A stretch of DNA of 64,000 nt from Pedobacter sp. AK013 (GTDB lineage Bacteria; Bacteroidota; Bacteroidia; Sphingobacteriales; Sphingobacteriaceae). The notes under the pieces were generated by a model that had not been told where the DNA came from, ran no database searches, and was given only the letters and a program-made list of their open reading frames with translations. The stretch is taken from contig NZ_JACHCQ010000002.1 of NCBI RefSeq assembly GCF_014205835.1, forward strand, positions 124,001 to 188,000. Reading direction: 5' to 3'. Each line of letters opens with the position of its first letter. The stretch's first letter is position 1. Positions 54,534-63,934 of this stretch are shown here, piece after piece. Made by a program: the position numbers and the translations under genes.

Positions 54534-54587
54534 CGTCATCCTGAACTTGTTTCAAGATAGATGCTGAAATAAATTCAGCATGACGAT
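54534..54587. repeat. Dispersed palindromic repeat, family C, copy 1
   Basis: CGTCATCCTGAACTTGTTTC at the left, with a stem TGCTGAA/TTCAGCA on the right and a terminal ATGACGA. The same CTGAACTTGTTTCA core recurs at 55386-55413. It sits just upstream of mqnA. Confidence 0.7.
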
Positions 54588-54610
54588 AATAATAAAAATA
54601 ACATAACACC

Positions 54611-55351
54611 TTGAATAAGATAAAAATATCGGCTGTTGCCTATACCAATACCAAAGCTTTTATATACGGATTAGAACATTCGGACATAATAAATAAAATT
54701 GACCTAAGTTTAGATATTCCTTCAGATTGTGCGGCCAAAGTAATTAATGGTCAGGCTGATATTGGTTTAATGCCAGTAGCAGCTATTCCCTTGGTTCCCA
54801 ATGCGAATATTGTGGCCGATTATTGTATTGGAAGTGATGGAGGGGTAAATTCCGTGTTTATTTTTAGCGATGTTCCTGCGGCGGAGATTAAAACCGTAAG
54901 ATTGGATGCTCATTCCCGCACATCAAATAACTTAGCCAAAGTATTGCTTAAGTTCCATTGGAAGAAGGAAGTGGAGTTTACTACTGATCCAAATGCAAAA
55001 ACTGATGCTTTTGTTTTAATCGGCGATAGAACCTTTGGTAAAAAAGAAGACTTTGCTTACGCTTACGATATGGGACAAGAGTGGAAAAACTTTACCGGAT
55101 TACCCTTTATGTATGCTGCCTGGGTGGCCAACAAAGAAATCTCACAAGAATTTAAAGATGAATTTAATGCCGCTTTAAAATTTGGTTTAGCACATAGAAA
55201 AGAAGTTTTACAGGGATTACCTGAGGTACCGAATTTCGACTTGGAAGATTACCTCTACCACAAACTTCAATTTGATGTTACCGATGACAGAAAGAAAGCT
55301 TTAAAGCTGTTTTTGGGATATATAGAAGAACTGGAAAAAGTTAGTTTATAA
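54611..55351 (+). CDS. mqnA: Chorismate dehydratase of the futalosine pathway
   Basis: MqnA/MqnD-family protein of 246 residues with a periplasmic-binding-protein-like fold. It has KISAVAYTNTKAFIYGLEH, IPSDCAAKVINGQADIGLMPVAAIP, VRLDAHSRTSNNLAKVLLKF, IGDRTFGKK, YDMGQEWKNFTGLPFMYAAWVANKEIS, which identify MqnA, the enzyme removing the ring hydroxyl of chorismate. MqnD is related but lacks this last block. The start is a TTG, with the repeat just upstream. It ends in a strong hairpin. Confidence 0.9.
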   Translation: MNKIKISAVAYTNTKAFIYGLEHSDIINKIDLSLDIPSDCAAKVINGQADIGLMPVAAIPLVPNANIVADYCIGSDGGVNSVFIFSDVPAAEIKTVRLDAHSRTSNNLAKVLLKFHWKKEVEFTTDPNAKTDAFVLIGDRTFGKKEDFAYAYDMGQEWKNFTGLPFMYAAWVANKEISQEFKDEFNAALKFGLAHRKEVLQGLPEVPNFDLEDYLYHKLQFDVTDDRKKALKLFLGYIEELEKVSL

Positions 55352-55383
55352 CAAAAAGCAATCTATTTAAGATTGCTTTTTGT
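55351..55383 (+). terminator. Rho-independent terminator after mqnA
   Basis: ACAAAAAGCAATCT pairs perfectly with AGATTGCTTTTTGT around ATTTA. It begins at the last base of the mqnA stop codon. Confidence 0.9.
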
Positions 55384-55385
55384 AT

Positions 55386-55413
55386 CGTCATGCTGAACTT
55401 GTTTCAGCATCTT
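55386..55413. repeat. Dispersed repeat, family C, copy 2 (short)
   Basis: CGTCATGCTGAACTTGTTTC followed by AGCATCTT; TGCTGAA and TTCAGCA form the stem. It shares a 14-base core with the element at 54534-54587. Confidence 0.65.
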
Positions 55414-55449
55414 AATTGCCATTTAATTCTTTTGCGTATTTAATTGAGT

Positions 55450-55671
55450 CTATAAAAAAGATATTAATATTTTACTTTTGTAGGTCTTATAAGCATGTCT
55501 TTTTTTGCAATCATCACAAGCACAGTCGTCTGCAGGATGTACATAGTGACAACCCTTTGCACAACCATCTGGATATCTATTGTATAGCATAGTTATTTCC
55601 CATTGATTTGGTACCGACGTTCTCCAATCCACATCTTTTTTATTAAATGATTTATTCTTCAAGAGATTCAA
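55450..55671 (-). CDS. Small cysteine-rich protein (73 aa)
   Basis: Small protein I do not recognise. The central part has five cysteines and two histidines in GCAKGCHYVHPADDCACDDC, spaced C-x3-C-x8-C-x-C-x2-C, which suggests a metal-binding knuckle. The N-terminus is polar with WRTSVPNQWEITMLYNRYP. It starts 18 bp after the hpf stop on the same strand and so could be co-expressed in stationary phase. The composition is unlike random antisense, which supports it as real. Confidence 0.5.
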   Translation of the reverse strand: MNLLKNKSFNKKDVDWRTSVPNQWEITMLYNRYPDGCAKGCHYVHPADDCACDDCKKRHAYKTYKSKILISFL

Positions 55672-55689
55672 ATTTACTGAATCTATATC

Positions 55690-56004
55690 TTAATACGCTT
55701 TCATCTTTCCTGCCACTTTTTCGAGTGTACTTTTTAATTTGGTAAGTGCACCGGTAATGGCCAAATCGTAGGTATTACCCAGATTGGTAACGGCTATAGG
55801 GTCCTTTCCCGTAATTCTGGCCTCCAATAAACATCTTTTATCATCTAAACCATCTTTACTGCCATTTTCATCAGAAAGATGAACTTCTAAGCGCGTAACT
55901 AAATCGCTGTATCTGCTTAAACCTTCATTTAATTGAGTTTGGATTTTTTCGTCGTATTCCTGGTGTATCGTTAAATTTTTGTCGGTATTCAATTGGATCG
56001 TCAT
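55690..56004 (-). CDS. hpf: HPF/RaiA-family ribosome hibernation factor
   Basis: Short-type ribosome-associated factor of 104 residues. The beta-alpha-beta-beta-beta-alpha fold is suggested by TIQLNTDKNL, the helix HQEYDEKIQTQLNEGLSRYSDLVTRLEVHLSDEN, CLLEARITGKDPIAVTNLGNTYDLAITGALTKLKSTLEKVAGKMK. The C-terminal dimerisation domain of long HPF is missing, so it resembles RaiA/short HPF. It binds the decoding region of the 30S subunit to silence ribosomes. It is divergent from mutS. Confidence 0.85.
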   Translation of the reverse strand: MTIQLNTDKNLTIHQEYDEKIQTQLNEGLSRYSDLVTRLEVHLSDENGSKDGLDDKRCLLEARITGKDPIAVTNLGNTYDLAITGALTKLKSTLEKVAGKMKAY

Positions 56005-56452
56005 AATTAAAAAATTAGGTTAAATTATATTAATATTAACATATAAGAAGGTGAATTGTTTCTAAAGGTTAACTGGTTAATCGTATTAATGGGTTAACTG
56101 TATAGGTACCCAGATCTATTATGCAATTGGGTTAAAACAGACCCTTGTACCTAAACCTGGTAGGAGCGAACACGAGTGTAACGAAGTAAATCGGATAACA
56201 GGACTTGATAACCCTAAATGCGCAGCACCCTTCATTTCCAAATCATGGTTAACTGCTTGTAAAGCGATTATTGTTTATTGATCATTGATTCTTAATTTTT
56301 AGGTCAATTATTTAAACCATATAAATTGGTTAACTGTGATATCCCTGCGATGAACCCATTAAACAAACTAACAATCTTTCAACTTTTCAACAAAACAGTT
56401 GTAAAATGTTTATTCGTGTTATCTTTATGGCTTTTGTAAATTAATTTCAGTT
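56005..56452. other. Divergent hpf-mutS intergenic region with four GGTTAACTG copies
   Basis: The 448-bp gap holds four same-strand copies of GGTTAACTG at 56067-56075, 56092-56100, 56247-56255 and 56328-56336, each with the palindrome GTTAAC at its centre. No ORF longer than a few dozen codons is apparent. A mutS promoter is possible at TTG (56399-56401) with TATCTTTA (56420-56427), 18 bp apart. It may be a regulator site cluster or dispersed-repeat debris. Confidence 0.6.
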
Positions 56453-59065
56453 TTGGCTAAAGACACAAATAAAGAAACCCCGTTAATGCAGCAATACAAC
56501 GCGATTAAAGCGAAGTATCCGGGCGCACTTTTACTATTTAGAGTTGGCGATTTTTATGAAACCTTTGGCGAAGATGCCATTAAAACGGCACAGATTTTAG
56601 GCATAGTACTAACCAGAAGAGGAACTGGCCCTAATGGCGGTGCTTTAGAACTGGCTGGTTTTCCGCATCACTCGTTAGATAATTATTTGTCTAAACTGGT
56701 GAGGGCAGGGCAACGCGTAGCCATTTGCGATCAGCTGGAAGACCCTAAAACAACCAAAACCATTGTTAAGCGAGGTGTAACAGAGTTAGTTACGCCCGGT
56801 GTAGCTTACGGTGATAATATTATAAACCAAAAATCGAACAATTTCCTTGCCTGTGTTTTCTTTGATAAAACACAACTGGGCGTTTCATTTTTAGATATAT
56901 CGACGGGTGAATTTCTAATTGCTCAGGGCAATAGCGATTATATTGACAAACTTTTACAAGGCTTTAAGCCAACAGAGGTTATTTTTCAGAAATCTAAAAG
57001 GCAGGCATTTACCGAAAACTTTGGTGATCGTTTTTACACTTTTGGTTTAGATGAATGGCCTTTTACAACGGATTTTGGGAACGAAACCCTGATGAAACAC
57101 TTTGAGGTTTCTTCGTTAAAAGGTTTTGGTATAGAGCGTTTGCAGAGCGGAATTGTTGCTGCTGGTGTTATTTTACATTATCTGGGCGAAACCGAGCACC
57201 GGAATCTACAACACATCACTTCGATTAGCCGTATTGAGGAAGACCGCTATATGTGGCTAGACCGTTTCACCATTCGCAACCTCGAATTAGTGAATTCGCC
57301 AAACGACAATGCGGTAACCTTGTTCGATATCCTCGATCATACCTGTACCCCAATGGGTGCACGTTTGTTGCAGAAGTGGATCATTATGCCATTAAAAGAA
57401 TTGAAGCCAATCGAGGAGCGACTTGGAATGGTGGAGTATTTTGTAAAACATGAGGAACTACAGGGCGAATTTCTAAGTAACATTAAACAGATTGGTGATT
57501 TAGAACGTTTAATTTCTAAAGTAGGCTTGCAACGTGTTGGTCCAAGAGAATTGGTAGCACTTAAACGGGCACTTTACCATATTGAAGCTGTTAAAAAGCT
57601 GGCTGCCGATTCTAAAAACCCATTCCTGATTAAAATAGCCGATCAGTTAAATCCGTGTTTAGCTATCCGCGAAAGAATTGAAAGGGAACTACAGGCCGAT
57701 CCTCCAGCTTTATTGGTTAAAGGAAATGTAATTGCTGACGGAATTGACGAAGATTTAGACCGTTTACGTAAAATTGCTTTTGGTGGTAAGGACTACCTGG
57801 TGCAGATACAGAAACGCGAAGCTGAAGCAACGGGAATTCCATCGTTAAAAATTGCTTTCAACAATGTTTTTGGTTATTATTTAGAGGTTACCCATACCCA
57901 TAAAGATAAAGTACCAGAAGGATGGATACGTAAACAAACGCTGGTAAATGCCGAACGCTACATTACACCTGAACTTAAAGAATATGAAGACCAGATTTTA
58001 GGTGCGGAAGAGAAAATACAGGCTATTGAAATCCGTTTGTATAACGAACTGATGTACGAAACAGCCAGTTATATTAAACCAATCCAGCTCGATTCGTTTT
58101 TAATTGCACAGCTCGATTGTTTATTGTGTTTCTCACAGTTAGCCGCTAAAAACCATTACAACAAACCTAAAGTTACCGAAAATAAGGTGCTTGATATTAA
58201 AGGTGGCCGTCACCCGGTAATTGAAAAGCAGTTGCCTGTTGGCACAGAATACATTACCAATGATGTATACCTGGATACAGAAAGCCAGCAGATTATTATG
58301 ATTACCGGCCCCAACATGGCGGGTAAGTCGGCCATTTTAAGGCAAACCGCGCTTATTGTATTAATGGCTCAAATGGGGTCTTTTGTTCCGGCAAAAGATG
58401 CAGAGGTGGGTATTGTAGATAAGATTTTTACCCGCGTAGGGGCATCTGACAATATTTCTTCGGGCGAAAGTACATTTATGGTCGAAATGAATGAAACCGC
58501 AAGCATCCTGAACAATATTTCGGACGATAGTTTGATCTTACTCGATGAGATTGGCCGCGGAACGAGTACCTACGACGGTATTTCAATCGCCTGGGCAATT
58601 GCCGAATTTTTACATCAGCACCCAACAGCTAGACCAAAAACCTTATTCGCTACACACTACCATGAGTTAAACGAGCTGGCCAATACCATGCCGCGCATTA
58701 AAAACTTTAATGTTTCGGTAAAAGAAATGACCAATAAGGTAATCTTTTTACGCAAACTTGTACCTGGTGGTAGTGAACATAGTTTTGGGATACACGTGGC
58801 GAAAATGGCCGGGATGCCCACAAAATTAATTGGCCGTGCTAACGAGATATTGAAAAAACTGGAAATAGACCGTACAGAAGGCCAAAGCATAAAAGATAGC
58901 ATTAAAAAAGTACAGAATCAGGCTTATCAGTTACAGATGTTCGCTATTGATGATCCTGTTCTGGTGAAAATCCGCGATACACTGAATAATTTAGATGTAA
59001 ATGCATTAACGCCCGTAGAAGCCTTGTTAAAACTAGATGAAATACAAAGATTGATTAAGAATTAG
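56453..59065 (+). CDS. mutS: DNA mismatch repair protein MutS
   Basis: Full-length MutS1 of 870 residues. The N-terminal mismatch-binding motif is [13 protein letters not shown], with the Phe-x-Glu that stacks on the mispair. Connector, lever and clamp regions follow, and the ATPase has Walker [10 protein letters not shown] (about residues 618-626), [16 protein letters not shown] (Walker B and signature) and [12 protein letters not shown]. The start is a TTG giving [15 protein letters not shown]; the ATG at residue 12 is an alternative. It would act with MutL, which is not in the window. Confidence 0.96.
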   Translation: MAKDTNKETPLMQQYNAIKAKYPGALLLFRVGDFYETFGEDAIKTAQILGIVLTRRGTGPNGGALELAGFPHHSLDNYLSKLVRAGQRVAICDQLEDPKTTKTIVKRGVTELVTPGVAYGDNIINQKSNNFLACVFFDKTQLGVSFLDISTGEFLIAQGNSDYIDKLLQGFKPTEVIFQKSKRQAFTENFGDRFYTFGLDEWPFTTDFGNETLMKHFEVSSLKGFGIERLQSGIVAAGVILHYLGETEHRNLQHITSISRIEEDRYMWLDRFTIRNLELVNSPNDNAVTLFDILDHTCTPMGARLLQKWIIMPLKELKPIEERLGMVEYFVKHEELQGEFLSNIKQIGDLERLISKVGLQRVGPRELVALKRALYHIEAVKKLAADSKNPFLIKIADQLNPCLAIRERIERELQADPPALLVKGNVIADGIDEDLDRLRKIAFGGKDYLVQIQKREAEATGIPSLKIAFNNVFGYYLEVTHTHKDKVPEGWIRKQTLVNAERYITPELKEYEDQILGAEEKIQAIEIRLYNELMYETASYIKPIQLDSFLIAQLDCLLCFSQLAAKNHYNKPKVTENKVLDIKGGRHPVIEKQLPVGTEYITNDVYLDTESQQIIMITGPNMAGKSAILRQTALIVLMAQMGSFVPAKDAEVGIVDKIFTRVGASDNISSGESTFMVEMNETASILNNISDDSLILLDEIGRGTSTYDGISIAWAIAEFLHQHPTARPKTLFATHYHELNELANTMPRIKNFNVSVKEMTNKVIFLRKLVPGGSEHSFGIHVAKMAGMPTKLIGRANEILKKLEIDRTEGQSIKDSIKKVQNQAYQLQMFAIDDPVLVKIRDTLNNLDVNALTPVEALLKLDEIQRLIKN

Positions 59066-59139
59066 GAAAGATTAGAAGTTTAGGGCGGAAGGTTTAAGGG
59101 CAAAATACCATTAATCTCTAATACATTAATATTACATTT

Positions 59140-59667
59140 ATGCAGCTTACTATAAATCTTACACCCTATACCTTTCACCTCAAAAAGAATATATTCTTTT
59201 TAATTGCAATCATATTCTTCCTTTCGTCATGCGGTACGCGAAAGTATACGGTTAAAAATGATACGAAAGCTTCTAAAGCAGCAGATGCAATGGCAAATTT
59301 ACGAAACAAATCGCTCTATCGTTTCATTACCGACTGGACAGGTGTAAAATATCGTTTTGGAGGTTTAGATAAAAGCGGCATTGATTGTTCTGGTTTTGCT
59401 TTTTTACTGGAGAAAGAAATTTATGGGGTTACACTTCCGCGTATTTCACGCGAGCAGGCCAATGTGGTGAAACGTAAAAATATCGATAACTTGAAAGAAG
59501 GAGATTTAGTGTTTTTCTCTTTTGGCGGCAATGATGTAGATCATGTAGGTGTATACCTCAACAATGGTTTTTTCGTGCATGCAAGCACTACCAGAGGCGT
59601 AATTGTTGATGATTTAACTTTGCCTGCCTATCAGCGTGTATTGGTTAAATCGGGCTCGGTGAATTAA
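59140..59667 (+). CDS. NlpC/P60 (C40) peptidase lipoprotein
   Basis: Cell-wall peptidase of 175 residues with a lipoprotein signal FFLIAIIFFLSSCGTRK (Cys31). The NlpC/P60 domain (about residues 60-170) carries the catalytic Cys in KSGIDCSGFAFLL, the His in DVDHVGVYLNNGFFVH and a third polar residue in FVHASTTRGV. It probably cleaves D-Glu-to-diamino-acid bonds in stem peptides. A longer N-terminus (MQLTINLTPYTFHLKK) is included; the exact start could be slightly further in. Confidence 0.88.
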   Translation: MQLTINLTPYTFHLKKNIFFLIAIIFFLSSCGTRKYTVKNDTKASKAADAMANLRNKSLYRFITDWTGVKYRFGGLDKSGIDCSGFAFLLEKEIYGVTLPRISREQANVVKRKNIDNLKEGDLVFFSFGGNDVDHVGVYLNNGFFVHASTTRGVIVDDLTLPAYQRVLVKSGSVN

Positions 59668-59720
59668 ATCCAATCGTTATTTCGGACGGTCAATTTCTAA
59701 GAGAATATTATAGGCGGTTC

Positions 59721-59790
59721 GTCATTCCCAACTTGATTGGGAATCTTAAAGCTTCTTGCATTACGATTCCCGCCTGCGCGGGAATGACGA
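59721..59790. repeat. Dispersed double-hairpin repeat, family A, copy 2
   Basis: GTCATTCCCAA with TTGGGAAT (59724-59744), then ATTCCCGC/GCGGGAAT around CTGC (59766-59785), ending GACGA, so two hairpins inside inverted GTCATTCC ends. It is nearly the same as the copy at 33267-33334. An in-frame ATG at 59756 lies inside this repeat. Confidence 0.8.
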
Positions 59791-59830
59791 GCGTTTTAAA
59801 ACAAACTTTATCATTTTTTGTTATTCATTT

Positions 59831-60298
59831 ATGCGTATATTTTCCATAATCTGCTTATCTTTAATTGCTTATTGCGCTACGGCGCAGGTAAGGTTGCTCA
59901 AATTGGATGAGTTGGATAAACGCATTGCGAATGGAAAAGATACAACTTATGTAATCAATTTCTGGGCAACCTGGTGTTCGCCTTGTGTGGCCGAGTTGCC
60001 GAATTTCGAGAAATTACGTTTAGCCAATTTAAAAAAACCGGTTAAGGTGCTTTTGGTGAGCCTGGATTTTAAATCAAAATTGCAAAAGGAAGTAATTCCA
60101 TTTGTACAACAAAATAAAGTTAACGCTGAGGTATTTCTTTTAAACGAACCCGATCAGCAACAGTACATTGAACGGATAGATAAAAAATGGTCGGGCGCTA
60201 TTCCTGCTACATTATTTGTAAACAAGAAAGCCCGACGTTTTTATGAAAAAGAATTTACGGAAACTGAACTGAAAAACACTTTGTTAAACTTAAAATAG
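59831..60298 (+). CDS. TlpA-like thioredoxin-fold protein
   Basis: Exported thioredoxin-like protein of 155 residues. I chose the ATG at 59831, which gives the signal peptide RIFSIICLSLIAYCATAQ; an ATG at 59756 would translate the dispersed repeat. The active site is WATWCSPCVAELPNF (CxxC), and cis-Pro is in GAIPATLF. It is likely periplasmic or lipid-proximal and reduces disulfides. It lies 6 bp before another thioredoxin-fold gene, so they are co-transcribed. Confidence 0.9.
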   Translation: MRIFSIICLSLIAYCATAQVRLLKLDELDKRIANGKDTTYVINFWATWCSPCVAELPNFEKLRLANLKKPVKVLLVSLDFKSKLQKEVIPFVQQNKVNAEVFLLNEPDQQQYIERIDKKWSGAIPATLFVNKKARRFYEKEFTETELKNTLLNLK

Positions 60299-60304
60299 AT
60301 CGTA

Positions 60305-60955
60305 ATGAAAAGATTGATTTTAATGGCTTTTATGCTGATCTCAGGGGTCGCATTTGCACAGACTGAAGGTTATAAAGTGGGCGATGTAGTAAAAGATTTC
60401 TCACTTAAAAACGTAAACAACAAAATGGTTGCGCTGGCCGATTATAAGGATGCAAAGGGATATATTGTAGTTTTTACCTGTAATACTTGCCCTGTGGCAA
60501 AAGCTTATCAGGCGCGTATTTCGGCTTTAAACGCCGCTTACGCTGCAAAAGGTTATCCGGTAATCGCGATTAATCCAAACGACGCAGAAGCCGTCCCTGA
60601 CGAAAGTTTTCAAAAAATGCAGGCACTTGCTTCAGAAAAGAAATTCAATTTTCCTTATCTATTAGATCCCGATCATATCGTAACCAAACAATTTGGTGCG
60701 ACCAAAACACCACACGTATTTGTACTGAACAAAACCGATAAAGGAAATGTGGTTGAGTACATTGGTGCGATAGATAACGATCCCGAAGAGGCAAACACTA
60801 CAAAAGTAGAATATGTTAAAAATGCAATCAATGAATTATCAACAGGCAAAAAGCCTGCAATTGCATCAACTAAAGCCGTTGGCTGTAGTATAAAATGGAA
60901 AAAAGCTAAATATAACTTAGCCACCATTGCCGATGAGTTTGCTTATATTGCTTAA
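60305..60955 (+). CDS. Redoxin/thioredoxin-family secreted protein
   Basis: Exported AhpC/TSA-Redoxin-like protein of 216 residues with signal KRLILMAFMLISGVAFAQ. KVGDVVKDFSLKNVNNKMVAL opens the thioredoxin fold, and the redox centre is FTCNTCPVAKAYQ, a CxxC within the peroxiredoxin-like frame. The cis-Pro loop is GATKTPHVFVLN. The 3' end overlaps the convergent DUF1624 gene by 50 bp. It is in an operon with the TlpA-like gene. The electron partner is unknown. Confidence 0.88.
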   Translation: MKRLILMAFMLISGVAFAQTEGYKVGDVVKDFSLKNVNNKMVALADYKDAKGYIVVFTCNTCPVAKAYQARISALNAAYAAKGYPVIAINPNDAEAVPDESFQKMQALASEKKFNFPYLLDPDHIVTKQFGATKTPHVFVLNKTDKGNVVEYIGAIDNDPEEANTTKVEYVKNAINELSTGKKPAIASTKAVGCSIKWKKAKYNLATIADEFAYIA

Positions 60956-62090
60956 ACCAGCTGCACGGAAGATACAAAGAGGCTACAACACAAAACCATA
61001 TTAAATACACTATTGGTAAACTAAAGCCAAAGGCGGCTGGTCTAAATAAAAATGGTACCTGCACAATTTCTTTGCTGCTATAACCTGTAGCAAAAAATGC
61101 CAATACCAGGAGGGTATGCAACAGGTAAAAGTGTATTACATAATAAAAGAAAGGTACAGCGCCATACACCGAAGTTATCCTGGTAAACCGGTTATTCAGG
61201 TTTTCGGCGAAAGCTAAGAATAGCAGCGCCGGACCTAAAGTCATTGCGGTATATTGTAAAGACGGCGGATATTTGTTTACATTAAAAAAGGAAAGTAGAT
61301 TCTTAAAGAAATCGTGGTATTCTTTTCTCGGAACTGGATCGCCATATATATTAATCAGCCTTAAGGAGAAAAACACAAATATAGTGAGCAAGCCTACAAT
61401 TAGTAAATTACGCTGCCGGCGGTCGGCAGCATAACCTTTTTTGTACCATACGCCAATTCCATAACCCACAAACATTACGCCCGTCCACGGGAGGATGGCA
61501 TAAAATACGCCAATGAGGTGATTGGCCGAAAGGGGTACAACAGTTCCGGATGCCGTGAAAAATATTTTTAACATCAAACCTTCGGCGCCTGTTGGAGCAG
61601 GGAATAAGTTGAAAAGATTATGCCCAAAAACCAATATCAGGCCGATTATAAGCACGGTTTTATGCGAAAAGCGGCTGGTCAATGCCAAAAATATCATACT
61701 GGTGCCAATAGCCCAGATCACCTGAAGAATAATAAAATTATAGAATGGATTAAAGGTTAATCCGAATGTGATTACCACAACTTCAATCAGGATTAACCAC
61801 AACCCGCGCTTTAATAAAAATAAGCTCGCCTGGGCCGCTGTTTTGTGCTGTGCTGATAAATAGGCTGATAATCCTGATAGGAAAACAAAAATTGGTGCAC
61901 AGAAATGCGTAATCCAACGGGTAAAAAATAATATTCCTGTAGTGGTGTCCGGATTTAACGGATCTCCGGTCATGGCCCCAATATGGAAAAAATCTCTCGT
62001 ATGATCGAGCGCCATAATGATCATCACTAATCCGCGGAGTATATCAATAGATAAAATCCGTTTAGATAAGGTAGCGTTATCAGCATCCAT
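60906..62090 (-). CDS. DUF1624/HGSNAT-like membrane protein
   Basis: Polytopic membrane protein of 394 residues with about ten helices. The N-terminal block RILSIDILRGLVMIIMALDHTRDFFHIGA (residues 10-38) and WITHFCAPIFVFLSGLSAYL match the heparan-alpha-glucosaminide N-acetyltransferase/DUF1624 family, whose His in the LDHTRD region is thought to relay acetyl groups across the membrane. It may acetylate a periplasmic sugar. It is convergent with the redoxin gene, and both coding ends overlap by 50 bp, so transcripts are antisense to each other there. Confidence 0.85.
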   Translation of the reverse strand: MDADNATLSKRILSIDILRGLVMIIMALDHTRDFFHIGAMTGDPLNPDTTTGILFFTRWITHFCAPIFVFLSGLSAYLSAQHKTAAQASLFLLKRGLWLILIEVVVITFGLTFNPFYNFIILQVIWAIGTSMIFLALTSRFSHKTVLIIGLILVFGHNLFNLFPAPTGAEGLMLKIFFTASGTVVPLSANHLIGVFYAILPWTGVMFVGYGIGVWYKKGYAADRRQRNLLIVGLLTIFVFFSLRLINIYGDPVPRKEYHDFFKNLLSFFNVNKYPPSLQYTAMTLGPALLFLAFAENLNNRFTRITSVYGAVPFFYYVIHFYLLHTLLVLAFFATGYSSKEIVQVPFLFRPAAFGFSLPIVYLIWFCVVASLYLPCSWFKQYKQTHRQWWLSYI

Positions 62091-62372
62091 AAGCTTAGGT
62101 TTGGAAATTTAAATATACCCATTCAAAAATTATTTTTACTGGTATACTTTATTACCTTTAGATTCATCAAAAATGTTATCTGGATCTATTTCAATATGAT
62201 GTAGAGGAAAATCGATTTAGGAATAGTTTAATTAGCTATAATGATTTTGATGTTCGAAAAATTATCATAATATTTGTTAAGCACTAACCGAATAATATCT
62301 ACCACTACTATTTATCGTAATCGATAGATTTCGCTTAGTATAAATTAAACCAAAATATCATAACACATCATA

Positions 62373-63797
62373 ATGAAAAGAAGAACATTTATACAAAACA
62401 CAGGCTTGTTGGGGGCAGGAGTTGTCGCATCAAAATTTTCTTTTGCTGCTAATCTGGCGTCAGAATTCCCTGTGGTGCGTGTAGCTGCAGCAAAACGACA
62501 CTTTCAAAGTAAAGCTGTAGATGCTGCAATTAAAACGTTCCAGGCAAACGTTAAAAATCCCGAATTAGCCTGGCTGTTCGAAAACTGTTTCCCAAATACT
62601 TTAGATACTACGGTTTATCATTCGGAAAAAGATGGCAGACCAGATACGTATGTAATTACTGGAGATATTGACGCCATGTGGTTACGTGATAGTTCGGCGC
62701 AGGTTTGGCCATACCTTCAATTTGTAAACGAAGATGAACCACTTAAAAAATTAATTGCCGGCGTTATTATCCATCAAACTAAGTGTGTTTTAAAAGATCC
62801 TTATGCAAATGCTTTTTACGGCGATGCAGATAAGGTAGGTGAATGGAAAACCGATAAAACGAATATGCAGCCTGGTGTGCACGAGCGTAAATGGGAAATA
62901 GATTCCTTATGTTACCCAATCCGTCTGGCTTACCATTACTGGAAAAAAACCGGAGATAAAACACCTTTTGACAGCAATTGGAAAAAAGGAATCGAAGCTA
63001 CTTTAAAAACCTTTAAAGAGCAACAGCGCAAAACGGATAAAGGGCCATACCATTTTCAGCGCGAAACTACCCAGCCAACCGATTCATTGCCAATGGCCGG
63101 TTACGGTTTTCCTGTAAACCCCGTTGGCCTTATCTGCTCTGCATTTCGTCCGAGTGATGATGCCACCATTTTTCCATTTCTGGTTCCCTCAAACTTTTTT
63201 GCTGTATCGAGCTTAAAGCAGGCAGCAGAAATGATTAAAGCTTTACAGCACGATCAGGCTTTGGAAAGTGCTTTATTAAACCTCGCTGATGAAGTGAGTA
63301 CTGCATTACAAAAACATGCGATCGTTAATCATCCGAAATATGGTAAAATTTACGCCTTTGAGGTTGATGGTTTTGGAAGCTCGTATCTGATGGATGATTC
63401 TAATGTGCCGAGTTTACTGGGCTTACCTTATTTGGGTGCAATGAAAATTGAAGATCCGATTTATCAGAATACCAGGAAATTTGCGCTTTCTAAAGATAAC
63501 CCATATTTCTTTAAAGGTACAGCTGCTGAAGGTATTGGAGGACCGCACGCTGGTCAGGATATGATCTGGCCAATGAGTATTACTATGCGTGCACTAACTT
63601 CAAAAGATGATGCAGAAATTAAATCCTGTATCGAAATGTTACGCAAAACACATGCAGGCAAAGGTTTTATGCACGAGTCTTTTAATAAAGATAATCCTGC
63701 AAACTTTACGAGGGCCTGGTTTGCCTGGTCTAACACTTTGTTTGGCGAGTTGCTTTGGCGGACTTACCACGAAAAACCAGCATTATTAAAAGTTTAA
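62373..63797 (+). CDS. GH125 exo-alpha-1,6-mannosidase
   Basis: Glycoside hydrolase family 125 protein of 474 residues with a Tat-type signal KRRTFIQNTGLLGAGVVASKFSFA. Family blocks are TYVITGDIDAMWLRDSSAQVWPYL, ERKWEIDSLCYPIRLAYHYW, VDGFGSSYLMDDSNVPSLLGLPYLG and GIGGPHAGQDMIWPMSITMRAL; acidic residues in these provide acid and base. It should remove alpha-1,6-mannose in the periplasm. No other mannan genes are adjacent in the window, though the next gene is cut by the edge. Confidence 0.92.
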   Translation: MKRRTFIQNTGLLGAGVVASKFSFAANLASEFPVVRVAAAKRHFQSKAVDAAIKTFQANVKNPELAWLFENCFPNTLDTTVYHSEKDGRPDTYVITGDIDAMWLRDSSAQVWPYLQFVNEDEPLKKLIAGVIIHQTKCVLKDPYANAFYGDADKVGEWKTDKTNMQPGVHERKWEIDSLCYPIRLAYHYWKKTGDKTPFDSNWKKGIEATLKTFKEQQRKTDKGPYHFQRETTQPTDSLPMAGYGFPVNPVGLICSAFRPSDDATIFPFLVPSNFFAVSSLKQAAEMIKALQHDQALESALLNLADEVSTALQKHAIVNHPKYGKIYAFEVDGFGSSYLMDDSNVPSLLGLPYLGAMKIEDPIYQNTRKFALSKDNPYFFKGTAAEGIGGPHAGQDMIWPMSITMRALTSKDDAEIKSCIEMLRKTHAGKGFMHESFNKDNPANFTRAWFAWSNTLFGELLWRTYHEKPALLKV

Positions 63798-63806
63798 TAT
63801 ATTTGA

Positions 63807-63875
63807 CCGTATTGAATGGTGTTGGTTCCTGATTTTAATATTCAGTTCAATCCCCAATCAATACGGTTTTATTTT
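63807..63875 (+). terminator. Candidate terminator after the GH125 gene
   Basis: CCGTATTGA (63807-63815) pairs with TCAATACGG (63858-63866), followed by TTTTATTTT. The loop is long, so the hairpin is only moderate. Confidence 0.45.
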
Positions 63876-63934
63876 AGATTAAGGTTTCTCCTACAGTCGT
63901 AAAACATATTTCAGCCTTCATTTACCTTTTACAA

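Noticed and set aside
59756..59830. Upstream start for the TlpA-like gene
   Set aside because: It lies in a dispersed repeat, and the later ATG gives a proper signal peptide.
62091..62372. Regulatory RNA upstream of the GH125 gene
   Set aside because: No conserved aptamer motif or strong stem was found; it appears to be plain intergenic sequence.
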